In this document: piece after piece, positions 1 to 10,871 of the stretch
Position numbering within the stretch: the first letter of the stretch is position 1
Layout: every line of letters begins with the position of its first letter
NCBI RefSeq assembly: GCF_932526225.1
Contig: NC_064040.1
Span: 12,128,856 to 12,192,855, forward strand
Length of the DNA stretch: 64,000 bases
DNA from: Nematostella vectensis
Lineage: Eukaryota; Cnidaria; Anthozoa; Actiniaria; Edwardsiidae
Direction: 5' to 3'
Notes under the pieces: model-generated
Seen by the model: the letters and a program-made list of their open reading frames with translations, nothing else
Database searches by the model: none
What the model was told of the DNA's origin: nothing
Made by a program: the position numbers and the translations under genes

Positions 1-25
1 TGTAACGTTAGCTATCACTGTGTGG

Positions 26-1215
26 TTATGACAACTTACCGAATCTTTTATATCTTTTAGGCGGCGTATTCTTGTCCTTGCGCGGTTTCCCCCTGAACGG
101 TGTTCGGGGGCCCTTGGACAAAAAAGGCTGTCTGTCGCTTGACCGGCTATGGTATCCACCGCGTCCCGTCCAAGAGGAGATAGGCTTTCCACCATGCTTT
201 CCTTTGTTAGGTTTGAATTCGGGTCTCGGCCCTAGCAATTTTGAGATGCTGTTCATCTCCTTGGCGTCCCTGATTTGCTTCGCCAGGTCTTCCCCGAATT
301 ACAGGCTACACTTATCCTGATCCGGGCCTGGTTTAGCGCACAGGGAGGCGAACTCCTTGTTCAGGACGGGCTTGATTTGCTCCCGTCGCACGAGCGAGAG
401 CTCAGCCGTGGCATGACCAACAAGGCTGATGGCGTCTATTGCCTTCGACAGGTTGTCAGTGGTGTCCGCTTTTTTAGTTTGCTTGAGTAAGCTATCGCAG
501 CATTGTAAAATGCTGAATGTGGCTTTCTGCAGGGTCTGCTGGACATTGGCCACTTTAATGTCAGCTTTCCGCTTAAACCCGGCATTTTAGCCCAAATTTC
601 GGGGTTCACACGCGGCACTAATTTCGTGGCAGTTCTGCGGTTTCGCATGTTTTGCCAGTAATGGCTTCAGCCTATCGGCCGCAATGCTCGAACCCCATAG
701 CTTTTTCGCTATTTTTGCTATTCGGTCGTTGACCGCCTCACAGACTGCTTCCTCGTCTTCGATATCAGCCTCTAGTGCATCGAAGAACGCGTCCTCACCC
801 GGGTCGGGTACATTTTCGTTGGGATTGCCCTTGTTAGGGTCAGGCTGAGTGGACTTTAGAAATTCCTCGATTCCCTCGTCCTCCACGGTGTGGCTAAGAC
901 GGTCCGCTCGGTCGCGTCCCTTGGGACCTTTTGCCCCCTCTTAGTCGTCGTCCGAGCTACTGAGCGTGTTCTCCGGCGGTGCCGTTTTGCGCTTTCTTGA
1001 ACGTTGACGCCCTGTGCTGTGTGGGCACTCATGAAGGAGGCCAGAGTATCCGCCATGCTGGCCATGTTTCTGTTTAAATCGTTCTGTTTAAAAGGTACGG
1101 AGTACCTCGTGGCTTTCGCCATTACCCCGGTGGGGTTCAGTTTGCATCGGTGATGCTGTGTGGGTGTCCGATGGACCGCTAGCCTCATCTTCGAGCATGT
1201 GCTAAAGGGAGGCAT
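26..1215 (-). pseudogene. DIRS/Ngaro-type retrotransposon Gag remnant
   Basis: Several minus-strand open segments (about 1215-856, 886-587, 553-299 and 256-26) follow one another in the same direction but in different frames. They read like one broken ORF1 protein of a tyrosine-recombinase retrotransposon. Recognisable pieces are an acidic stretch (MEDEGIEEFL at 886), a segment with LVPRVNPEIW near 620-650, a helical segment ending in a REQIKPVLNKEF motif, and FGEDLAKQIRDAKE running into a basic, Gly/Arg-rich tail below 256. The FGxDL followed by a basic tail is what I know from DIRS-like Gag proteins of animals. At least two frameshifts separate the pieces and no reverse transcriptase follows within the window, so this is a decayed, truncated copy. 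The family call is from remembered motifs and was not searched. Confidence 0.5.
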
Positions 1216-2046
1216 TTTCAGCTTTGTTCGACATGTTTTAGTAAGGTACTAAAAATATATAGAACAAGTGACGATTAGTTAGTATAAAGAATAACAAAAC
1301 ACGATGGATTGGTTGTTAACCCCGAAGTACTCACGATTACCAAAGGTAATAGTTGAAGTAGATGTATAATTTTTGAAGTAGTTGATCTGCGATCAGGTAG
1401 GCGTGTGGCTGCTGTGAAAGCGAGCGTACAATGGCTCGATAAGCAAGCGCGCGTGCTTCTCATGTTAGTCTGTAGTGACGTATGACTGATGACAGATAGA
1501 ACTGAGGTGGTTCATCCATGATCTGAGCATTGTGTTGGAGCCGCCAGGTAGTACTTTGCATTCTAGATTCAAATCAAGTTTTGAGTTGCTAACATTGAAT
1601 AGGACCAGGTTAGGAAACTGAAGGGCAAAACAACATTAATTCCACAGATTCTATACAAGTGCTCCAAAGCCAGACAATTATGTAAGTTTTTAGAAGGATT
1701 CTCATTACAAGAAAGTCTATTCAGAGCCGCAACATTGACCGGGTTTCTTCTTGATAACCACAAGTCACAGCCAATGTCAGTCATGCATTTTTATATCTTT
1801 ATATGTCTGAGTAAATGATGATGTGTCCTTTACAATGGCGTCCTTTTGCGCCCTGAAGATGTCGGTCACAGCATTAGCGAATGCTGGAAAGTGACGAATC
1901 CATGTCAGAATTTAAAAAAAACCCAGTGTTCTCAGACCTCAGTGTTCTCAAGGACAGCTCTGTTCGTCTCGTTACTGGTCATGAACTCTTTCACCATCTC
2001 CACCTCCTCTGTTACTCTTCCAAAACTCTCCTTCAAACCCCCGATT
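1216..2046. other. Intergenic, nothing recognised
   Basis: Short overlapping ORFs occur on both strands here (for example a 71-aa frame at 1784-1569 minus), but none has a motif, splice structure or codon pattern that I can support. It is probably old transposon-derived or neutral sequence. Confidence 0.5.
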
Positions 2047-2370
2047 TTAATACAGTAAACACTTCTTTGCTGGTCTCCCGTGTTTTACTGTGCTGCACAC
2101 TTCACAGTTATCATTATCTGGTTTCCAAACAACACAGTAGTCTTTAACAACACATGTTCCACTCAGATAGGCAGCCTTGTTGGTTTTTGACCGACATCTG
2201 CTGCACACATGAATGGGATAAACGTCTTGGCTGTCAAGAAGGATATTTATGCGCCAAATTTGCTGCATGTTCTTGGCAAAATCACCAGTGCGAGCATGCG
2301 TTTTCTGTCTCTTGATACTATTCGCACATATGCGGCACTTGAAGTTGAGGAGTCTTTTATCATTGTCCAT
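2047..2370 (-). CDS. RAG1 N-terminal-like zinc-binding protein (107 aa, possibly first exon)
   Basis: The minus-strand ORF starts MDNDKRLLNFKCRICANSI and carries three paired-cysteine motifs in order: CRIC near residue 12, VCSRCR near residue 56 and CEVC near residue 90, the last followed by a basic KHGRPAKK. Between the first two is a segment of the form IWRINILLDSQDVYPIHVC. This order (CxxC, a hydrophobic I..IDI...D..xVxP segment, CxxC, a W.P segment, CxxC then basic residues) resembles the zinc-binding region before the catalytic core of RAG1. Similar stand-alone proteins are known from transposons and genes of molluscs and cnidarians. No RAG1 core is visible. The frame ends soon after the basic patch; a GTGTTT donor near 2057 could splice to an exon I cannot identify. 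Function is unknown. The family call rests on motif order only. Confidence 0.5.
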   Translation of the reverse strand: MDNDKRLLNFKCRICANSIKRQKTHARTGDFAKNMQQIWRINILLDSQDVYPIHVCSRCRSKTNKAAYLSGTCVVKDYCVVWKPDNDNCEVCSTVKHGRPAKKCLLY

Positions 2371-2530
2371 CTTTCCTTAAAAAAGAAACAAAAACACTAA
2401 GAAACATATTTTGAATACTCTAAACCCATGAGCGCTTATTGGCCGATCGAGGGCAATCCTACCGGGAGTGCTTATACGAGACTTTCAACGGAAACTAGGG
2501 ACTTCCAATACTCGGCGAGAGATTGGCGTT

Positions 2531-3359
2531 TTATAACAAGAATCCGAGAAAAAGTGGTTTCGTATACGTGAAAACTGGCAAGATATCAAAATTTAAATAT
2601 AGGACTCCCAGATAGGAGTCCTTTGGAATTCCATCATTAATAGAATGTCTCTCCGGAAAGCTGAGGTCATGTACAACACGGAGGTCTTCAGAATCGCGTT
2701 TAGGAACGCAAAGTAATGGCGAGATAACACATTCCGTATCAAACGGATTATTTCTGTACGTACAATTGTAAATAATCAATGTGCTGATTTGCCGAGAGAT
2801 GATTTTTGAGTGTAGCCGTAGCTTGATCACTGCAAAAATTTATTGGCCAACCAAAACGTAAAACATCGATCACAAGTCTGTCCTGATAATGTTTGAGATA
2901 CTCGCTCCATTTATCAATCACGAAAGTGGAAGACACTGGGATTGGGGCACCACGAAAATTAGGAAGGTGGAAGGCGCGGATAGAGTTCGCCAATACCATG
3001 GCTGATAGTCAGTGCCGCTCGCCGCCGGGTACGACAACAGGACCAGTGTTAGGTATCGGGGATCGCTGCTTTGCACACGACAGCATAGAATGGTTGGCAT
3101 CACAAACTTGGCAAAGGTGATCAGACTTGTAGGCTGGATCCGTTGGGAGACAAGAACATTTCCCCGTATGATTCCAATCCTTGCAATAAAGCTCTTTCTT
3201 GGCCTTTGCCGCAGACGAGATCCCATTTCGCGGTGCCGATTGCGAAGCCGAACGCAAATCCGTGTGAGTGAATGCGATCTGCGCCCTATCGCGAATAACG
3301 GTGGCGTCATTCCAAGTGAGCCGCCCAGCCTCTATTGCGGTGTTGGGCTGTTGAGACAA
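2531..3359 (-). pseudogene. DIRS/Ngaro-like retrotransposon fragment: Gag zinc finger and RT start
   Basis: Minus-strand frame 3359-3009 (116 aa) contains a Cys/His cluster (CKDWNHTGKC, then HLCQVCDANHSMLSC) followed by a Pro-rich tail. This is the C-terminal zinc-finger arrangement of DIRS-like Gag proteins. Downstream, frame 2999-2748 has W-YL-Y spacing and a PINFCSDQ segment, and frame 2830-2531 has SPLLCVPKRDSEDLR and LSFPERHSINDGIPKD. These match the start of the reverse transcriptase finger region of this class, in which a short VPK segment precedes a RLxHxLSxP...SxNDxI segment. The three pieces are in different frames, so the element is broken, and no catalytic RT box or recombinase is present. 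It is separate from the Gag remnant at the left edge, because the order of parts repeats. Confidence 0.55.
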
Positions 3360-4128
3360 AAAATATACTTATGATCCGAAAGCATACTACCAGGTATGAA
3401 TAGACGAAAAAAGAAGTGATACACTTTGGCGGGAAACCCCAAACCACGCGCTCTACTTGAGTATATCATTAGTCAATTCCCGACTAATCTAAAATTTCTG
3501 AACTTAAGACTGTTGAAAGGGGTCTACAAAATAGGTTCAAATCCACATCACCTTGTCGTTATCCCGATAGCGGGAATACGCCTCCTCAACAGGTCGACCA
3601 TTCCTTGTGAGCTGGTATCAATAGGGAACACCACTCTGGTCCACGAGGAGGGAGTGTTGGGTTTTTTAGGTGATGGGTTCGGTCAAATCAAGCCACACAA
3701 AATGTCTGGCTATTGGAGCTCCTGATGTTCGCCTAGCCTGACTGCTTCTTCCTCCTAAAGTTTCCCCTCTTCCTCTACTTCCTACAGTTAGCGTATGGTC
3801 CATGTTTGAGAGAATTATTAAGGTCTAAAAAGGCCAGATTTGTCATCTCTACCTCATGAAAAAATGTTTCAGCAATGCCTGGTGTTCGTCCCTAAAGTTG
3901 CCTCTGCTCTCGCCTTGCAATATGTTTGACCAAACTTAGACTGAAACCACCATGATTTGATAAAAGCCAAAAAGGAAAAGATAGTTATGGTAGTTTTTAA
4001 TGCGAAACAGTGAGGTACTAGCCTGCTTGCAGGTGTTAATAATAAGTTCTTTTATTGTACACGTATAATATCATTTTACAATAAATAAAATTTAATCAAT
4101 AATTGATTTTACAATAGATAAAAACTAC
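3360..4128. other. Intergenic, nothing firm
   Basis: A 99-aa plus-strand frame (3426-3725) has no recognised motif. The stretch lies between two minus-strand transposon remnants and may belong to the terminal sequences of either. AT-rich sequence with repeated caataaata-type words occupies 4040-4120. Confidence 0.4.
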
Positions 4129-7100
4129 TCAGCAGGTAGCGCAAGTGAGAGGAAAAAAACGTAAGTTCTTATTAAGAAGAAAAGAGAAAAAAGAAGAAAT
4201 AATAAAAGATTTAAGGTACTCTTCAACAGGATCCTGACAGAATCGTTCTGTCAGGACGTACTCCATACCCTCTTGGAGGAGAAGCTTGGTGGCTTCGATG
4301 CCAGACTGGGCAGTCAACTAGAAGCTCTCATAGGTCTGCCAGGACTGGAACATGCGGGATCTTGCATTCTGACTAAAGTTTCCTGGGCGGTTCTGGGTTC
4401 TCTCTTTCCAGCCTCTCAGATAGCTTAAGAAATCTGTCAAAAACAGGAACCTAAAAAAAAAGAACATGAAAAATAATATCATTACGAAGTCTAGACGACA
4501 TGTGGTTGTGATGTGGGCTACCAAACCTAGGTGACAAACCTCCCATACATCAATGTCTCATGGTATAATAGCTTTTACACATTTTTGTAAGGTATCTGTT
4601 AATTCCTTTGATATTACATGAAAAATGTTTAAAAATCACTCGCTAGTCTCATGTACCACATGATTTATATAGGTAGGTTGCAGGCCCCCGCAACCTACCC
4701 ACAATGCATTGTTTTGTTATTGTTCTCATTATGAAAAAGTCTAGAATAATCCACATAAACACACCATTACCAACTTGTCTACACTTTTTTTACAGTGAGG
4801 GGATGTAAATGTACAGGAATATGTAGTAGTTTTTGATATTGCAAAATGTTTTGAATTTCGTTGGCAAACAGAATGCAATGCATCATGGGTAGGTTGCGGG
4901 GGGAAGGGGGGGGCTTTAATCTGTGGAAAACACATACCTCTCATCATGGGCAGAAGTGTAAGGTGCTAGGAACGACTTGCGCTGCCTTGAGCCCTGATGC
5001 TACAGATGCACTCAGGACCTGCTCTGCAAGATTCACCCGCATCACTGAGTAAGGGGTGAGGTTAATATGGTCAAATGTGAGCCTTGGTAGGAGCTTCAAA
5101 CCATTGTCCATATCCTGGTGCACCATCTCCACAATGTGCTGCCATAATACATAGTTCCCATCATTTCACATGTATCTTGTACAGCTTCCTGAACCAGAGC
5201 TCTTAAGGCAGTTCCGTGTAGTCTTGATGAGGTGAGGAGCATCCGAGAAGAAGTATATGAAGCGGTGGGGGGCATAGAGATTTGTGGTACGGTAGCACAC
5301 GTCACCACCAGCATCTCCATCAAGCCCCTTGTGGGGGCGGTGAAACCTCCTATTTGGAGATGCGCCGTCTGAAGTGGCCCCGATGACCCACAGGTTACAT
5401 GAAGTCTCAAGTATGCACACTGCCTCCCAGAACAAGGGCATCAGCTGAGAAGCTGTAATACCAGTTGCTGCAAAGTGTGCAAATCCAAACTTCAGTTCCG
5501 TACAGACTCCTCGTACCAGAAATGAAAGTGCATGTGATGCGATATCATCCTGTCTCTCTAATGCAGCAAAGTTCAGGTCAGGGTCCCCGATATCTGTAAA
5601 GCCGATTAATTCGCCTGTGGTCTTGTCGAGAACAAGGTTTGCCATGACTTCCATCTCATCGAAGAGAAGTATAACATACCGCTGAACATCAAAGTAGCTG
5701 GATGTCTCAGCCTTGAGAACCTCGATTACCTTCTTTTGAAAACCCCTTTAAAAGATTACAGAAATGCAATAAAACCAAAATCTCCTCTGGCTGAGCAGAA
5801 CAAGAACCCCACTGTTCCTAAGTTCCTCATAGCACGAAGGACTCTTGGCCGCCAAAGATAAACAGAACCTTATTATCATTGGATGATAACGCACTCCGGT
5901 ACTTGTTTTTGAAAACAGTTTCTTCTGCTCCTGCCAGAACAATTTCATAAATGGGGTCATTTTCTGGTCTGCACTGTCAAGGATAGTGAGAAAGTACTCA
6001 CTGAGAGTCGCATCAATTTGCATGCTTGATCTTTCAAGCTCTGCTCTCATCTTTCCCAACTCTTTCTCAAGCTGCGCACATTTGATTCTCTGTGCTTGTA
6101 GTGCAGAGTTAACTTTATGCGTTCAGGGTTAGCTTTTGAAACTGGAGCAGGCAGGCTTCAGGGGTTGGTTTTCTTTCCCTTTCTTTTTTACAGCTGTGAA
6201 CTTGCCGCATTCAGCACATAAGTCACTGTCCTCTACAGCCAAGTAGCAGCCTCTTACACGCCAGAACCCGCAGTGCGGAAACTGCTCTCCATCTTCATCA
6301 CTCAAGCAGTCATGAGTTACCGGAACGACATGGTGGTAGATCTTGTTATTTGGCGGGTCACAGGCACTGACTCCCTTGCATCGCTTTAAGCAGTCAAGTT
6401 CTTTTACCAGATTGTGCAATGTCACGTTTCTCATGCTTCTACGGTACTCCATATATGTACTGTGATCCTCTGGTAAATAAGCTCCAAACACTTTCACTGT
6501 AAAAGCTAGGCTGTCGTCAACTACAACTTCCAACTCTGGAAGGAGATAGGGCTCTGTCATCTTCTTAAAAATCACTCGATCGTGGCTGATTTTAACAAAC
6601 AGTCTGAAATCACTTTCAATGTCTTTGTTCTGTCGCAGAACTCCGAGAATGTCCGGTAACAGGCCTTTGGGGTAGGGGGCTCAATGTCCCGCACGATCGA
6701 TCGTTTTGGACGTGTTGGCACTGGGCGATCGTGGATTCTTCGCGGTATATTTTCGGTTGGTATAGCACCAAGACGAAGTTTTTTCCTGGTTGTTTTCTTG
6801 GAGTGAACTGGAAAATAATATCCTAAAGCAAGGTTAGATCATAGTTAATTAACTATGGTTACATGTTTTGGCCGTAAAAATGCTTCCATAATCCATACAA
6901 AATAAATTTGAGCGTGCTGACTTGAGAGATGACGATGTATGAAGACATAGCCTTTCAACTTACATATTTCTATATCCTCGGGTTTAAAATGCTTTTCACA
7001 AGCATAAACCTTGTCGTCTTCGGTCATCTTCTTGAACTCCTTGTCGATCACACGAGATCACATGATCTCCCCGAGCCAGGCTTGTCTCCATTTCGAAAAG

Positions 7101-7195
7101 ACACCGTCTTTGGTTAGAGGCACTTTGAAAATACCAATTCCCTTCGTCCTCCTGCACGCTCCACAGCCAATGATCGAGCAATTGGCACCAGGCAT
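4129..7195 (-). pseudogene. THAP-domain P-element-like transposase (THAP9-type), broken
   Basis: On the minus strand a THAP zinc-finger exon starts at 7195 ([16 protein letters not shown], ending ACEKHFKPEDI) and stops at a GTAAGT donor at 6963. It keeps the C2CH pattern. Further exons follow in order: a linker (about 6805-6680), a 148-aa frame from 6575, a segment with LFWQEQKKLF and RYHPMIIRFCLSL (6059-5748), the RNase H-like transposase core (5654-5166, with LLFDEMEVMANLVLDK just before and DAPHLIKTTRNCLKS), a [17 protein letters not shown] block (5132-4944), and the C-terminal blocks [13 protein letters not shown] (4524-4318) and [11 protein letters not shown] (4317-4129). These are P-element/THAP9 family blocks. 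Disabling changes I see are an in-frame TGA at 7060-7058 inside the THAP domain, a frame change near 6662, and a TGA at 5168-5166 where the family usually has a Trp. All main blocks survive, so it was probably lost recently. Confidence 0.8.
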
Positions 7196-7441
7196 CACGG
7201 ATAACTTCTTACGGAAGAATTTAGTTATTAAAATAACTGAGTTTCTTTGTTTTCGATCAAGATTTTACGACGCTGGAAGATAGACTACTCGCTAGCCGCC
7301 ATATTGGAAATCTGTGCGCACTCTCGCAGTCACGTAACAGGGCAAAAATCTAAACAAAGAGTTCGGCCTTTGAAGTTCGCCGGCTTTCATAACCAGTCCC
7401 TCTATTAACTATGGTCAAAGCCTTCAGCTAGAAAATACGGT

Positions 7442-7456
7442 GGGGGGGGGGGGGGG
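7442..7456 (+). repeat. Poly-G tract
   Basis: An uninterrupted run of 15 G. Similar runs occur near 58416-58435, 59956-59970, 61102-61121 and 61204-61216. Such lengths are prone to sequencing and assembly error. Confidence 0.9.
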
Positions 7457-7606
7457 TGATTATTCCCTTCGTTGATTTTGGTAACACATGTTTTTGTCCT
7501 AGATCTCACTTTAGTAAAGACTATACAATTTTTTTTGAGGGGTGACCTGCTATCACTTACCATTTTTACTTGGTACTTGGATGTATGTTAAGCATTTTTT
7601 ATTTAG

Positions 7607-9203
7607 CTGCACAAATGTGGTGCCTGGCAAGGGTGCTGCAATTGCTTATTGGAGATAGAGTTCCTGGAAATAAGGACTGCTGGGAAAACTACTTACGCCT
7701 ACTTAAAATAGAAGAGTTGTATTTGCCCCTGTTGTTAGCAAACAGCTTGCGGCCTACCTTGCTGTTTTGATTAAGGAATATCTTCAATAGTTCAAGAGAA
7801 TCCATCCAGATCGACAGATTTTCAAGCAGCACTACATGGTGCATTACCCTCATCGGATCATAAGGTAATGACCTAATTAACCCTATTGACACTTATATTA
7901 TACTTGGATTCCCTGTCCAACCAAGGAAATGAAATTATTTTTTAATTTATGGCAAGGGAAGGAAGCAATCACAATTTCCTTCCAAATGTTACAGTTACCT
8001 TTTTTATTGTATGTAGGATACTCCCCCCCCCCCCCCATCCTTGTATACACATAGCTGTCAACTCATCATCACAAGCCTAATTTTTGTGAGAATGTTCATA
8101 CATTCTCTGTATTCACCCCCATTGCCTTTTTTTGTTTTTTTTTCCACATATTTACTGTATTTCACACGATTTGACTTTTGTCCAAGTTGGGTTGACAGCT
8201 ATGTATGCATATTGACCACTTGTAGAAATGACTTTAATAGCTGTATTTTAAAGCATTGTCACCAGTTTACTTCCGGTCGATTACGTAACAATCGCCGATG
8301 ATTTTTAACGGAAAACGCAAAAAAATATGTCAAAATATTGAAAGCAGTGTTTATTGGAAGTTTCTTTGAGGGTGTGATTGATAATTTAGAGCGGATGGCC
8401 TGTTTAAAATCTCGGATTTTAATAGACTATTTTGTCCTTTAACGGTTGAGGTTTCCGTCGGACCTCCGGAAGTAAACTGGTGACAATGCGGCTTTAACAA
8501 GTGTCTTTTTTATGCTCTTAGGAGAGGGTCTCTTGTCATAAGCTGGTCAATGAGATTTGAAGCCAAGCACAACTACTTCAAGAAGCTATCCTTGAAAGTG
8601 AACAACTTCAGGAATATGACCTACTCTCTTGTTAAACGCCACCAACTTCTACAGAGTTACTTACTTCATACCATTGCTGGCCAGTTTCTTAAAATGCATC
8701 TTGAAGTTGGGCCAGGTAATGATATATAGCTTGCACACATAAGGGCCAGTCATTGGTGGTAGGGTGGATTAGATAAGATTAGAATTAGATGTCTGCAGTG
8801 TGTAAGGTGGGTCCTCCTGGTGGTTTACCTTTTAGCATGCTCCAAAATTTATATCCTTAAAATGTGTTTATCGGATTTAGGTAGGAAAGTCACTATTGAA
8901 CAAGAGGAGCTCTTTGCCCTACTTCATGAAATTGACGAAGAGATCACTAAGGAAAGTACAGTTGTATGGTAACTATACTTTAAAGACTTTACCATAGAAT
9001 GATTTACTAAAATTTTACCAAACATAATATATGAACAATGTTGTTTAATAAATTTTTATTTTTCAGCACTTCATGGAACAAAGTGTACAAGAAAGGCAAT
9101 GTCCTTGTGCTATCGCTTTAGCATGGCAGTCCTGCTTTTGGAAAGGTCACCAATGTCTGCCTGGTTGATGGCCGTAAAGTCGTATTTACTTGCGATGTCT
9201 AAA
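7607..9203 (+). pseudogene. Fragment of a repeated animal gene family with an RFEAKH motif
   Basis: Plus-strand exon-like pieces sit in the same order: after an AG at 7606, LAAQMWCLARVLQLLIGD; about 7820-7864, FKQHYMVHYPHRIIR; 8521-8701, SMRFEAKHNYFKKLS then LVKRHQLLQSYLLH, ending near GTAATG; about 8882-8972, EELFALLHEIDEE; and about 9067-9203, TSWNKVYKKGNVLVL then FGKVTNVCLVDGRK. I recognise the series Q-MW-LARLLPLLIGD / HFMVHYP / W-MRFEAKH--FK / RHQ from uncharacterised, often multicopy proteins of fish, cnidarians and other animals. I do not know a function. Stops interrupt the pieces (for example TAA near 7768 and TAG near 9120), the N-terminal part is missing, and a MITE sits between pieces, so it is a decayed or mobile-element-borne copy. 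Confidence 0.5.
8254..8488. mobile_element. MITE with perfect 23-nt terminal inverted repeats
   Basis: The first 23 nt (8254-8276, starting CATTGTCACCAG) are the exact reverse complement of the last 23 nt (8466-8488, ending CTGGTGACAATG). The interior (about 190 nt) is AT-rich and non-coding. The flanks TTAAAG on the left and CGGCTTTAA on the right extend the inverted symmetry imperfectly. This is a short non-autonomous DNA element; its superfamily is not determined. Confidence 0.8.
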
Positions 9204-10871
9204 TACTATCGAAATCAATTCGAGTTTATTCGAGTGTTGAGATAGTGTGGTACAAAGCCTGCATGTCTTAGTAATTCGGTTTCAAGAATTGTTCTTAATT
9301 TATGCAATTTCACAAATTTGTGACTAATTCACCGAAGTCTAGCTCCGCGAATCTAAGCGTGATTTCATTAGTTTAAGATAATAACAAACCTTTTACATCA
9401 TGAAATTCCAGATTCTATAATTCACAAATGTAATACTCCGTCCATGGCTCTTTTTCCTGATTTATTCGCATATCCCAGAGATTCAAAAGTTTAGAAACAC
9501 AACATAAAATAGCCGAATTGCTAAATGAACTCCTAAATGATACCTTACAATAGCATACTGACATAAACATCCTCCGAAGGTAAAAAGGTAAAAAAAATTC
9601 AACTTATGTGTAAACATTGTAAGCCGCTGGCTCCACCAGTCCTAGACATGTGATGGGATGTGATGCGCATGCTTAGACAAAAAGTCACCCTGTTTCCTGA
9701 GAGTTACTTTCAATCGAAATCTAAGTAATACACAAACAAAAATCAAACTCAAGAACTTTAGAAAGCCTGTGCAAAGGTTGTAGGTCTGATTATAGGTAAA
9801 TCAGATTATTTACTCTACTGATGAGAATTAGGTAAAGTTAGTGTCAAGAGGTGTTTTAGATTGTGTTTGTTCAATGTGTAGCTAGTACTGTGCTGTTAGC
9901 TCACCTGGCAATCAAAGCAAATAAAAAGCTTTTACGAAGAAAATCACCTACTATTACTGAAATGATAAACAATTGCGTTTGATCATTTCTTGACTTCTCA
10001 CGCTTACCGAATAGAGCATCCTCCCTAGGCGAATTCTGTTCCTCATATCCCATAGAGTTAAATGTTAACTTGAACATTCAATTCAGATGTTTATTTCCTT
10101 TTTTTTGTAATAGAAAGGTTTATTTTGGATCTTTGTTCAAGGATCATTTGGTGATAATTATAAATTACTTGCAGTTTTCGTTTTTCCTTTTGTTGATGTG
10201 ATATAGATAATTATTGTTGGAATCATTCTCTTTGCATTGTACCATTGACACATCTTATGCTTTCTTAAGCTGAGTACTCAAGATATTTACATAAGGAAAG
10301 TCGAGACTCGATTTTATCAAATCATTTTTCTATCGTCAACAAAAACGAGTAATGCGTGACAGTTTTCTGAAAATCACTTTTGAAAACACTTTGAATTAGG
10401 AAAGACATTCGACGACGGCAATGGCAGAAAGCAATGAGAATTTAAAGATCTAGGCGTGAAATGCACTCTATCTTATACATTTCAGCCGTTTTCCTCTTAA
10501 CTATGTCGTAAAAACACCACGTTTCGCAGTCTTGTGTGGTTCTCTAAGGCAGGAACAAGCTCTTCGACATATCTTTGGCTATTTGGAACTCTAAGAACGA
10601 GTTTCTCGCAATTAGTTACTTGGTGCTAGTTAGCATTGAGTGCCAAGATAAAAGAGATTTTGTGGTCATATTTTTCTTCACTACGCCGTGCTAAAATTCT
10701 GACTGAAGTTTACTTGATAACTCGTGGGAATTTATAGTAATGGCAGCCGGATGTTTCTGATTACACGAAACTCTAATTTACCCAGCCTAAACCAACAAAA
10801 ATGAATTACTCTATATTATAACCCGTTATGTGTAGACCGTCTAGTCCGAGGGTTAAGGTTTAATTGCGAGG
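9204..10871. other. Intergenic region upstream of the secreted gene
   Basis: No gene, transposase motif or strong tandem repeat was seen. It must contain the promoter and any 5' UTR of the gene starting at 10872. A clear TATA box or initiator could not be singled out. Confidence 0.5.

Noticed and set aside
3426-3725. 99-aa plus-strand ORF
   Set aside because: No motif, no splice structure and an amino-acid make-up without a recognisable pattern; it lies in transposon debris.
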